NCBI GenBank assembly: GCA_025997495.1 | Contig: BNUR01000138.1 | Span: 1 to 7,503, forward strand | DNA from: Spirochaetia bacterium | Lineage (GTDB): Bacteria > Spirochaetota > Spirochaetia > Treponematales > Breznakiellaceae | DNA: 7,503 bases | Direction of reading: 5' to 3' | Shown here: one piece after another, positions 1-4,687 of the stretch | How positions within the stretch are numbered: the stretch's first letter is position 1 | Layout: each line of letters begins with the position of its first letter | The notes under the pieces: model-generated | Told to the model about the DNA's origin: nothing | Databases searched by the model: none | What the model saw: the letters and a program-made list of their open reading frames with translations, nothing else | Position numbers and translations under genes: made by a program

Positions 1-207
1 TCAGAACATGGAGAATATCAACATGGAATTTACAGAGGAACAGTAAAAGGATTTCCGATAGATATAATTCGAGAAATTATAAAAGATGATAGTCCTGTGC
101 TTAAAGGAATAAACAGAAACGCAAATCTCAGAAATGGGACCTTCAAAGAAATTAAAGGTCCACTATGTAATGATTATGTGGAAGAAATTATCAGATTGAT
201 GCCTTAA
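1..207 (+). CDS. 3' end of an unrecognised gene (68 codons visible)
   Basis: Frame 1 is open from the first base of the window and stops at TAA 205-207, so only the C-terminal 68 residues are seen. The peptide starts SEHGEYQHGIYRG and ends DYVEEIIRLMP. It is charged, with no membrane segment, and ends in an amphipathic stretch rich in Glu, Ile and Arg. I do not recognise the family and assign no function. Its AT-rich codon use resembles the TA genes to the right. The first terminator repeat begins about 20 bases after the stop and would end its transcript. That the frame is truly coding rests on an uninterrupted frame and natural-looking composition over 68 codons. Confidence 0.6.
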   Translation, partial: SEHGEYQHGIYRGTVKGFPIDIIREIIKDDSPVLKGINRNANLRNGTFKEIKGPLCNDYVEEIIRLMP

Positions 208-270
208 ACCAACATCAAATAAATAGGCGACTGTCACCACTTTTGCCTGAGCAGAAAGATATACCACGAT

Positions 271-306
271 GGCCGTCCCTGGGCTTTCCTGGGGACGGCC
301 TTTTTT
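271..306 (+). terminator. Intrinsic terminator in repeat copy A
   Basis: A 9-base GC stem, GGCCGTCCC (271-279) and GGGACGGCC (292-300), is closed by a 12-base loop and followed at once by TTTTTT (301-306). This is the standard form of a rho-independent terminator for forward-strand transcripts. It lies about 65 bases after the stop of the first partial gene. Confidence 0.85.
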
Positions 307-359
307 ACGAGAAGGCCGGTGGTGTTACAGTAATGGTGGTGCGGGAAAGGTGGACGAAG

Positions 360-492
360 CGGTCGGAGGGGGACATGATGGGCCGAATGCATCCGGTTTC
401 CCTGCGGACGGAGACCGAAAAGCCCCCTGGGGCTGGGCTCCGGTAGCAGATTCCCCGGCAGCATGAGCGCCCGGCATGTCCCCCTCCGACCG
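360..492. repeat. Long inverted repeat with 18-base perfect arms
   Basis: The arm at 360-377 (CGGTCGGAGGGGGACATG) is the exact reverse complement of 475-492. The pairing continues imperfectly inwards, GATGGGCCGAATGC against GCATGAGCGCCCGG. The 97-base interior has its own hairpin, AGCCCC-CT-GGGGCT at about 421-434, flanked by GGAG and CTCC. The element is specific to copy A, since copy B lacks the corresponding segment. It could be a small non-autonomous insertion or a structured RNA; the sequence alone does not decide. Confidence 0.6.
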
Positions 493-518
493 TGTTTGTC
501 TGGCCGCACAATACGCTA

Positions 519-547
519 TTGAATATTCACTGATAATGTACTAGAAT
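519..547 (+). promoter_or_regulatory. Promoter of the PIN-chimera/Fic module
   Basis: A -35 box TTGAAT (519-524) and a -10 box TAGAAT (542-547) are separated by exactly 17 bases. The ATG at 557 lies only 10 bases past the -10 box, so transcription would begin about 0-3 bases before the start codon. No Shine-Dalgarno sequence precedes that ATG. Confidence 0.55.
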
Positions 548-556
548 GAATTCATT

Positions 557-769
557 ATGGGAAAACATACGATTTATCTTGACAATTGCGTCTTTAACCG
601 TCCATTTGATGATATTGAATATCTTGGATCTGTCAACACAGAACGATTCATCAATAGCATCAAAGCGGATCATTTTGATTATACAAAATGGCAGGAAAAT
701 CTATGGAAGGATAAAACAATTGACGAAATCCATCAAAAAGCAACAGCTTTTTATAATGCAACCCATTGA
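557..769 (+). pseudogene. PIN toxin N-terminus fused to tail of a DYTK-type partner protein
   Basis: The 70-residue frame has two parts. Residues 1-19 contain IYLDNCVFNRPFDD, the N-terminal strand of a PIN-domain ribonuclease with its first acidic residue (Asp9). It closely matches the PIN gene at 1856 (IYMDCCCLNRPFDD). Residues about 25-70 contain DYTKW at 41-45, then WKDKTIDEI. This matches the partner gene at 2291 (DYTKERHTWLDNLTIEDI), not a PIN domain. At the 1856 locus the order is PIN then partner, so the simplest reading is an in-frame deletion removing most of the PIN domain, with its other three acidic positions, and the start of the partner. Any product cannot be a PIN nuclease but might keep partner function. 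The frame is intact, so it may still be translated. The ATG has no ribosome-binding site and is probably leaderless. Confidence 0.65.
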
Positions 770-794
770 AGACTTCCCAATAGGAGATACCTAA

Positions 795-1013
795 ATGCCC
801 TACAAACCCCTTGAACTGGATCGCCGGAATCTGACCCTAATGGGGGTTCCGTTTCCCGATGAACAAACCCTTAACAGTGCCGCCAATGCCATAGGCTCAA
901 ATATGTTCGAGGGCTTTGAACCTAGCCCGCAGATTATTCAGTTTTACCTTGACTGGAAAACCGGCAAAGTTTCAGAGATTAATTTTCTTTCCAAACTTAA
1001 GAGTGTCCTATGA
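795..1013 (+). CDS. Fic antitoxin (class I, VbhA-like inhibitory helix)
   Basis: This 72-residue protein lies directly before a Fic-domain gene and overlaps it by four bases (ATGA, 1010-1013), implying translational coupling. It contains S35-N-M-F-E39-G40, which fits the (S/T)xxxE(G/N) inhibitory motif. In class I Fic systems the Glu of that motif enters the Fic active site and blocks productive ATP binding, preventing AMP transfer. The C-terminal part (about residues 43-72) is predicted helical, as in VbhA-type antitoxins, and the N-terminal 25 residues are polar and unrecognised. GGAG at 783-786, eight bases from the ATG, supports this start. The gene appears intact although its toxin gene is broken, so it may persist as an orphan. 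Family assignment rests on motif and context. Confidence 0.75.
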   Translation: MPYKPLELDRRNLTLMGVPFPDEQTLNSAANAIGSNMFEGFEPSPQIIQFYLDWKTGKVSEINFLSKLKSVL

Positions 1014-1496
1014 AGGATGAATACAAATATATCGACCCTGACTATACCTATTCCGACCCCAAGACAGGCGTACTCCGCAACATCGGAAATATTGATGATG
1101 CAAAATTGCTTTTAGCTTTTGAAAGCTTAAAAGTAGCCAATAGAAATCAGCAAGGCAGGAAAGCAATTTTTCCCCCTCGACCATTTTGATACCGCATTAA
1201 TCTACGTTGATAATTTAATATCGGATTATCGTAAACTTGGGAAGAAAGACACTGCAAAAGTCGCACATCAGCTTGCCGATATTCTTGATACCGTTAATGA
1301 ATTACACCTGTTCCGGGAAGGTAATGGCCGTACCCAGCGGGAATTCATCCGCTGCCTTGCCCTGGAAAAGGGCTATACCCTCAATCTGAACCCTCCCGAT
1401 AAAATAGATGTATATGAAAGATATATGTCCGGAACCATTGACGGCGATGTAGACAAATTAGCAAGCCTTATACTTGAATTACTGCAATCTCAATAA
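1010..1496 (+). pseudogene. Fic family AMP-transferase toxin, internal deletion and frameshift
   Basis: The gene starts at ATG 1010, inside the antitoxin stop. Its first about 44 codons (MKDEYKYIDPDYTY to FESLKVAN) look like the N-terminus of a cell-filamentation/Fic protein. That frame runs to a stop at 1187-1189. From about 1143 another frame continues as EISKAGKQFFP, LDHFDTALIYVDNL and the Fic motif HLFREGNGRTQR (1305-1340), through SGTIDGDVDKLA to TAA 1494-1496. The motif keeps the catalytic His, the Glu, the GNGR loop and the last Arg; Leu replaces the usual Pro at position 2. The helices before EISK, usually containing an (L/I)Y-x-WAG segment as seen in the Fic protein at 5616-6221, are missing. 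A deletion of roughly 35-45 codons at about 1140-1145 thus both removed core structure and shifted the frame. An active toxin is unlikely. Confidence 0.8.
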
Positions 1497-1589
1497 AATG
1501 CCGGTGCAAAAATTGCCTCTCTACCGCCCCTGAAACTGCCCCATCCTTCTCAACATCGCCTGCGCCGCCGCAGGATTCCTGCTTACATA

Positions 1590-1790
1590 AAGGCGCCTTT
1601 CACCACTTTTGTCTGAGCAGAAGGATGTACCACGATGGCCGTCCCTGGGGTTTCCTGAGGACGGCCTTTTTTGAGGGATGGTCGGTGGTGTTACAGTGAT
1701 GGTAGCGCGGGGAAGGTGGACGGAGCAGACTCCCCGGCTAGCGTGAGCGCCTGACACGCCCCTCCCCTGTCCGTGCTGGTCTGGCCTGTG
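1590..1790. repeat. Intergenic repeat, copy B
   Basis: This is the second copy of the terminator-bearing repeat, after the Fic pseudogene. It shares CACCACTTTT, CTGAGCAGAAGGATGTACCA, the hairpin, GGTGGTGTTACAGT, GGAAGGTGGACG, CCCCGGC and GTCTGGCC with copy A. It lacks the large inverted repeat of copy A. Just upstream, 1497-1589 holds no gene, only a small hairpin, CTGCG-CCGC-CGCAG at 1560-1573. A reverse-strand frame across 1521-1757 runs over the palindromes and is not supported as a gene. Confidence 0.75.
1637..1672 (+). terminator. Intrinsic terminator in repeat copy B
   Basis: GGCCGTCC (1637-1644) pairs with GGACGGCC (1659-1666), followed by TTTTTT (1667-1672). It lies about 140 bases after the Fic pseudogene stop and would end that transcript. 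Confidence 0.8.
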
Positions 1791-1819
1791 GGTAGGTTCA
1801 CTCCCGGTAAATCCGACGC

Positions 1820-1848
1820 TTGATTTCTTTGAAAGTATATGCTAAACT
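1820..1848 (+). promoter_or_regulatory. Promoter of the frameshifted PIN gene and its partner
   Basis: TTGATT (1820-1825) and TAAACT (1843-1848) are spaced by 17 bases. The ATG at 1856 begins eight bases after the -10 box, essentially at the expected transcription start. There is no Shine-Dalgarno sequence, so a leaderless transcript is inferred. Confidence 0.5.
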
Positions 1849-1855
1849 ATGAAAT

Positions 1856-2298
1856 ATGGAAATTTATATGGATTGCTGTTGTCTAAACAGGCCATTTGAT
1901 GATCAAACTCAGGATAAAATCCGTATAGAAAGTGATACCATAATGGCAATTCTATGGAAGTGCTTTTATGGTGAATGGCTCCTGATTGGAAGTGCTGTTT
2001 CACCTATGAAATTATGAAAACGCCGGATTTTAATAAAAAAAATAAAGTATTAAATGTGTATTCCATAAAGAAGGAAGAGATTCCTTTCAATGATGAAATA
2101 CAAAACAGGGCGTTGGAATTACAAAAATACGGATTAAAAGCATTGGACAGTTTACATTTTGCCTCCGCGGAATCTAAAAATGTATCTGTTTTATTAACTG
2201 TTGATAAAGATTTTGTCACTATCGCAAAAAAAATTAAATCGTCACTACTAATTGAAAACCCGGGAATCTGGTATATGAAGGAGATTGAGTATGAATAA
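1856..2298 (+). pseudogene. PIN-domain toxin, single-base frameshift
   Basis: The first frame begins at ATG 1856 with MEIYMDCCCLNRPFDD, the N-terminal strand of a PIN ribonuclease with Asp6. It reads through EWLLIGSAV and stops at TGA 2015-2017. The rest continues one base out of frame: YEIMKTPDFNKKNKV, KALDSLHFASAE and LLTVDKDFVTIAKK, ending YMKEIEYE with TAA at 2296-2298. These segments supply the later acidic positions of the fold: the Glu of YEI, the Asp of ALDSLH and the Asp of TVDKDF. Adding one T to the TTT run at 1998-2000 would give GSAVFTYEIMKTP and a normal-length protein of about 147 residues. The lesion is therefore a one-base loss or a sequencing error. The gene overlaps the start of its partner by eight bases. 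Family: VapC-like PIN toxins. Confidence 0.85.
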
Positions 2299-2497
2299 TC
2301 AAGTAATTGCAAGAGACATGAACGCTATACGGAAAATTGGAATAGAAGCATTGATGGAAAAACTAGGCCCGGTAGGCATGGTTGAATTTATGCACCAATT
2401 TGATTCCGGTTATGGCGATTATACTAAGGAACGGCATACATGGCTGGATAATTTAACTATTGAAGATATCAGCCGTGAAATAAAAAATATAAATTAG
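2291..2497 (+). CDS. Small partner protein of PIN toxin (putative antitoxin)
   Basis: This 68-residue soluble protein (start MNNQVIARDMNAIRKIG) contains EALMEKLGPVGMVEFMHQF and GDYTKERHTWLDNLTIEDI. From memory, this is a recurrent small family found beside PIN-domain genes. Start: ATG 2291 is preceded by GGAG (2280-2283) with seven bases between, better than the in-frame TTG at 2285. It overlaps the PIN gene end in the string ATGAATAA, so the two would be coupled. The C-terminal half shares DYTK and TI-x-(D/E)-I with the chimera at 557-769. Neutralisation of the PIN toxin is inferred from overlap and size; no DNA-binding fold is evident. The frameshift upstream leaves this gene intact, though coupling could be lost. 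Confidence 0.7.
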   Translation: MNNQVIARDMNAIRKIGIEALMEKLGPVGMVEFMHQFDSGYGDYTKERHTWLDNLTIEDISREIKNIN

Positions 2498-2517
2498 GCA
2501 TAGGGAGCGCAAAGACG

Positions 2518-2595
2518 TCTGTCACCACTTTTACCTGAGCAGAAGGATGTACCACAATGGCCGTCCCTGGGGTTTCCTGGGGACGGCCTTTTTTA
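2518..2595. repeat. Intergenic repeat, copy C (short form)
   Basis: This copy holds only the left part of the repeat: CTGTCACCACTTTT, CTGAGCAGAAGGATGTACCA, then the terminator hairpin. The shared sequence stops a few bases after the T run, and the GGTGGTGTTACAG right part of copies A and B is absent. It follows the partner gene by about 20 bases. Confidence 0.75.
2559..2594 (+). terminator. Intrinsic terminator in repeat copy C
   Basis: GGCCGTCCC (2559-2567) pairs with GGGACGGCC (2580-2588), followed by TTTTTT (2589-2594). It would separate the PIN module from the flavin reductase gene. Confidence 0.85.
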
Positions 2596-2648
2596 GAGAG
2601 GGGAGGAATGGGGTAAAACACAAAAATCATGGACGTGTGTGCGTATAC

Positions 2649-2677
2649 TTGTATTTACTTTTGATAGATTGTATTAT
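2649..2677 (+). promoter_or_regulatory. Candidate promoter of the flavin reductase-rubredoxin gene
   Basis: TTGTAT (2649-2654) and TATTAT (2672-2677) are 17 bases apart and lie 35 bases before the ATG at 2713. The -35 box is weak, so this is the best candidate rather than a firm call. Confidence 0.4.
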
Positions 2678-2712
2678 TCTGATAAGGCTTGGATCGTATA
2701 AAAGGAGCATCT

Positions 2713-3339
2713 ATGAATAAGGTAACCGGTATTGATAATGCAGCATTTTTTAAGCTGAGTTATGGGCTTTTCCTTTTAACGGCAAAGGACGGCGATAAGG
2801 ATAATGGATGTATTATCAACACCATTACCCAGATAACGGCTATGCCCCAGCGTATTTCTTTTGCGGTCAACAAGAATAATTTTACCCACGACATGATACG
2901 TAAAACCGGTGTTTTTACCATATCTGTTTTAGGGATTGAAACGCCCTTCTCTTTTTTTCAGTGTTTTGGTTTTCAGAGCGGCCGTACTATTGATAAGTTT
3001 GCCGGTGCACCGGAAACAAAACGCAGCGCTAACGGTATACGGTATGAGCCCCGTTATGCCAATAGTTTTATCTCCGGCGCCATCATCAGCGCCAACGACT
3101 ATGGTACCCACACCTTATTTATTGCCGATGTCACCGAAGCGGCTATGTTGGGCGCCGCACCGTCATTAACATACCAGTATTATTTTGATCACATTAAACC
3201 CAAGCCCCCGGTGTCATCATCAAAAAAGACCGGGTATATGTGTAAAATTTGCGGCTATGTGTACGAAGGGGACGAACTCCCGCCGGATTTTGTCTGTCCG
3301 GTATGTAAACATGGCGCAGTGGATTTTGAAAAAATGTAA
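2713..3339 (+). CDS. Flavin reductase-rubredoxin fusion (high-molecular-weight rubredoxin)
   Basis: This 208-residue cytosolic redox protein has two domains. Residues about 5-160 resemble the FMN-binding flavin reductase-like fold (LSYGLFLLTAKDGD, NTITQITAMPQRISF, FTISVLG, TLFIADVTEAAML). Residues about 174-208 are a rubredoxin with CKICGYVYEGD and CPVCK, giving the four iron ligands C177, C180, C195 and C198. The rubredoxin is slightly short and ends at DFEKM. Proteins of this layout (Hrb in acetogens) pass electrons from NAD(P)H through FMN and rubredoxin to flavodiiron proteins, which reduce NO or O2 in anaerobes. Start: ATG 2713 follows AAAGGAG (2701-2707) at five bases, better than the upstream TTG at 2689. 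No flavodiiron gene is adjacent, so the partner must be elsewhere. It is the only clearly metabolic gene in the window. Confidence 0.9.
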   Translation: MNKVTGIDNAAFFKLSYGLFLLTAKDGDKDNGCIINTITQITAMPQRISFAVNKNNFTHDMIRKTGVFTISVLGIETPFSFFQCFGFQSGRTIDKFAGAPETKRSANGIRYEPRYANSFISGAIISANDYGTHTLFIADVTEAAMLGAAPSLTYQYYFDHIKPKPPVSSSKKTGYMCKICGYVYEGDELPPDFVCPVCKHGAVDFEKM

Positions 3340-3359
3340 AAAAGCGAAAGCTATTGCGC

Positions 3360-3573
3360 TACCGGCCTTTTCGTATACCCGCCCAAGGTACATAAGCAAG
3401 CTAACCGGCAGGTTCGGGTTTATCGTACTCTGGTGCTCAATGAGGATTGCCAGCTTGTTGTCTATGGTAAAAGAAATATCGTTGATTTGTTCCATATAGA
3501 GCTCATCGGAAAGAATGTTTATGACAATCTGCGCGGCGGGGTTAAGGGGAATGCCCTCTATGGCGCTATAGAG
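3360..3573 (-). pseudogene. Fragment of Rpn/PD-(D/E)XK family nuclease-transposase
   Basis: Reading the reverse strand from about 3573, one frame gives LYSAIEGIPLNPAAQIVINI, then LSDELYMEQINDISFTIDNK and LAILIEHQSTINPNLPVSLL, then MYLGRVYEKAG. This matches the core of the Rpn-family recombination-promoting nuclease/putative transposase family (PD-(D/E)XK), common in Treponema. The D-x(9)-E-H-Q series, with IEHQ, is the usual nuclease region. The N-terminus before LYSAIE and everything after YEKAG are absent; the frame then runs antisense into the rubredoxin coding end. About 70 residues of a family usually around 300 remain, so this is a dead remnant. The frame continues upstream into the BrnT fragment, showing two unrelated fragments joined. 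Confidence 0.75.
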
Positions 3574-3609
3574 CCTCCTCCTGGTAACTATAGGAGAAAT
3601 AGCGGTTTT

Positions 3610-3738
3610 TAATACAAGGGCCCGCCTCTCTTTTAGGGTCCGAAAAACGTATTACGCCAGTTCAAAGCCCAGCCCCTCATGGTCTCGCTTGTTTTGTTCA
3701 TTCTTCACTTCGTCCCACTCAACGCCGACCAACTGCAT
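3610..3738 (-). pseudogene. BrnT toxin remnant (N-terminus, internal stop)
   Basis: From ATG at 3738 the reverse strand reads MQLVGVEWDEVKNEQNKRDH, then EGLGFELA, then TAA (3654-3652), then YVFRTLKERRAL in the same frame. EWDE-x-KN-x2-N-x2-(D/K)H followed by GFE-x-A-x-YVF is the N-terminal pattern of BrnT, the RNase toxin of the BrnTA type II system. TAA sits where the family often has Gln, a one-base change from CAA. Homology fades by about 3610, where the Rpn fragment takes over. No BrnA antitoxin follows. The ATG lies only 10 bases from the first cassette boundary (3748/3749), so its native upstream region has probably been replaced. Confidence 0.65.
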
Positions 3739-3745
3739 ATATATA

Positions 3746-3771
3746 ACGTTATGCGAAAGAAATACGGCATT
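3746..3771 (+). repeat. Left boundary of cassette 1 (26-base repeat with core G/TTATGC)
   Basis: ACGTTATGCGAAAG with the next 12 bases is identical to 5505-5530. In each place it is the left edge of a reverse-strand TA module. GTTATGC (3748-3754) matches the integron core GTTRRRY except for one position, and the same core ends the attC-like site at 6603-6609. No L'/L'' partner is visible to the left, so this is a boundary core or an attI-like or secondary site, not a full attC. The rest of 3772-3860 holds no gene. Confidence 0.6.
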
Positions 3772-3860
3772 ATTTTTCTAAGATTAGGAATGTTTTATTA
3801 AAAAGAATCCGAATATTTTAGGCATCATAAAATTTAAGTTATGAATTGTTTTTTGATTTT

Positions 3861-4262
3861 CTATATTTTCAATACTTTTAACTCACTTCCACTCGCTATT
3901 TCTATAAAGTCCCTATCGTTATGTAATATGTACATGTCATTTAATAAGGCATAAGACGCTATTAGGCAATCAACTGATTTCCTTATTGTTTTCCCTTTTT
4001 TTCGTAATTGTCTGTATAAATTAACTGCATGATTAGTTGCTTCCATTATGTCTATATCTATCATTCGAACATTTGATAAAAAATATTTTACTTCTGAAAA
4101 TGTTTTATCATCCTTTATCCCTTGTAATACTTCTTGAAAAATAACCGGACATAAATATATTGGATACCCCAAAAGAATAAACTGCTTCAATAGTTCTGTT
4201 TCTTTTGTTACTATTTTAGGATTAAAGAAATCTATCCATACCGATGAATCTACAATAATCAT
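3861..4262 (-). CDS. vapC: VapC-family PIN-domain ribonuclease toxin
   Basis: This 133-residue protein is of normal length for VapC, a Mg2+-dependent endoribonuclease that typically cuts tRNA or rRNA when its antitoxin is lost. The four acidic positions of the PIN active site are visible: D5 in MIIVDSSVWIDFF, E44 in VIFQEVLQG, D98 in KSVDCLIASYA and D116 in HNDRDF. It is intact, unlike the two PIN genes in the left half, and belongs to a different PIN subgroup (VDSSVWIDFF rather than LNRPFDD). Its ATG overlaps the vapB stop in ATGA (4259-4262), indicating a coupled operon. The pair occupies the first integron-type cassette, on the strand opposite to attC reading direction, and runs from its own promoter. 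Confidence 0.92.
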   Translation of the reverse strand: MIIVDSSVWIDFFNPKIVTKETELLKQFILLGYPIYLCPVIFQEVLQGIKDDKTFSEVKYFLSNVRMIDIDIMEATNHAVNLYRQLRKKGKTIRKSVDCLIASYALLNDMYILHNDRDFIEIASGSELKVLKI

Positions 4263-4453
4263 CTTGTTGCTCTCATTTCATCCAGGTTGCCTTCCCAAAT
4301 GCCTGAGTTTTCGTATTTTAATATTCCTTTTAGATTATTTGCCCTAATAAGTTCTTCCAAAGCCTTGTTAATTAAGGCTTTTTTAGTTGAAATTTTCGTC
4401 AAATTCATAGCTTTTTCAACCAAAACATCATCCAATTCAATATTTGCTCTCAT
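4259..4453 (-). CDS. vapB: VapB-family antitoxin (ribbon-helix-helix type)
   Basis: This 64-residue partner of VapC has an N-terminal half, MRANIELDDVLVEKAMNLT then KALINKALEELI, typical of a ribbon-helix-helix DNA-binding segment with one beta strand and two helices. The C-terminal GIWEGNLDEMRATR is the toxin-binding tail typical of this VapB subgroup. An upstream in-frame ATG exists (4465), but GGAGG at 4456-4460 sits five bases before the ATG at 4453, so the shorter form is chosen. VapB normally masks the VapC active site and represses its own promoter together with VapC. A candidate operator (TGTATA...TATACA) lies over the promoter. Confidence 0.9.
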   Translation of the reverse strand: MRANIELDDVLVEKAMNLTKISTKKALINKALEELIRANNLKGILKYENSGIWEGNLDEMRATR

Positions 4454-4464
4454 AATATCCTCCA

Positions 4465-4492
4465 TGTATACAACTATCTAGAGGACTATACA
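4465..4492. promoter_or_regulatory. Candidate VapBC operator
   Basis: TGTATA (4465-4470) and TATACA (4487-4492) form an inverted repeat with 16 bases between the arms, covering the -10 box of the vapBC promoter. The position suits autorepression by a ribbon-helix-helix VapB. The arms are short and AT-rich, so chance is possible. Confidence 0.4.
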
Positions 4493-4513
4493 CATAAAAA
4501 CCATGTTTGTCAA
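4485..4513 (-). promoter_or_regulatory. Promoter of vapBC
   Basis: On the reverse strand TTGACA (4513-4508) is followed 17 bases later by TATAGT (4490-4485), close to the sigma-70 consensus. It lies about 30 bases before the vapB start. Confidence 0.8.
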
Positions 4514-4580
4514 CCATTTTATAGTATTTTTTATGTTTTTCTCTAAAAATGTCCGCAAAAACGATGCGCGATTATATCTT

Positions 4581-4631
4581 ATGAAGGAGTAGGAGATATT
4601 TGTAAGCGCCTGCGGCGCCCGTATTTCCATC
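4581..4631 (+). repeat. Conserved segment preceding attC, copy 1
   Basis: About 50 bases, with blocks AGTAGGAGATATTTGTAAG and GGCGCCCGTATTTCCATC, are nearly identical to 6480-6530. Both copies directly precede an attC-like site and lie just upstream (in gene sense) of a reverse-strand TA promoter. GCGCC-TGC-GGCGC can fold in copy 1. No reading frame is supported. Confidence 0.7.
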
Positions 4632-4687
4632 GCCTAACATACGCTATACGCTGCGCCGCAGTAGCGGCTTCGTCGTATTGCGTCACG
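4632..4687 (+). other. attC-like recombination site of cassette 1, interrupted before R'
   Basis: R'' is GCCTAAC (4632-4638), which fits RYYYAAC. L'' is GCTATACG (4643-4650), and L' is CGTATTGC (4674-4681), pairing with L'' at seven of eight positions. The central part CTGCGCCGCAG can fold. By comparison with the site at 6531-6609 the next bases after G4687 should be TTATGC. Instead 820 bases intervene, and TTATGC follows at 5508-5513. The site is thus split at the predicted strand-exchange point. Confidence 0.65.

Larger units (their letters stand above)
225..510. repeat. Intergenic repeat, copy A (terminator-bearing, long form)
   Basis: This GC-rich non-coding block fills the gap between the first partial gene and the PIN-chimera gene. 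It shares several blocks with copies at about 1590-1790 and 2518-2595: CACCACTTTT, TGAGCAGAA, TACCACGATGGCCGTCCC, and the terminator hairpin. Copies A and B also share GGTGGTGTTACAGT (about 319-332 here) and a right end containing GTCTGGCC. Copy A has an extra GC-rich segment at about 360-492 that folds on itself. Open frames here are compositional artefacts: they follow the palindromes and appear in the other copies as different frames. CTGT-CACCAC at the left end is complementary, with a short interruption, to GTGGTG-TTACAG after the hairpin, so a larger stem may enclose the terminator. Confidence 0.75.

Noticed and set aside
225..510. Repeat copies A/B/C as further attC sites
   Set aside because: They lack RYYYAAC/GTTRRRY boxes with complementary L boxes in the right order. 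The partial complement CTGT-CACCAC with GTGGTG-TTACAG is not an attC plan.
234..511. Reverse- and forward-strand frames of 65-91 codons over repeat copy A
   Set aside because: They run through the terminator palindrome and the long inverted repeat, have skewed Pro/Arg/Gly content, and have no ribosome-binding site.
1521..1757. Reverse-strand 78-codon frame
   Set aside because: Lies across repeat copy B and includes the antisense of the terminator hairpin; it is a by-product of the repeat.
2004..2312. Reverse-strand 102-codon frame
   Set aside because: Antisense to the frameshifted PIN gene, whose sense frames show clear PIN motifs.
2936..3169. Forward 77-codon frame and neighbouring overlapping frames
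   Set aside because: Out-of-frame shadows of the flavin reductase-rubredoxin gene.
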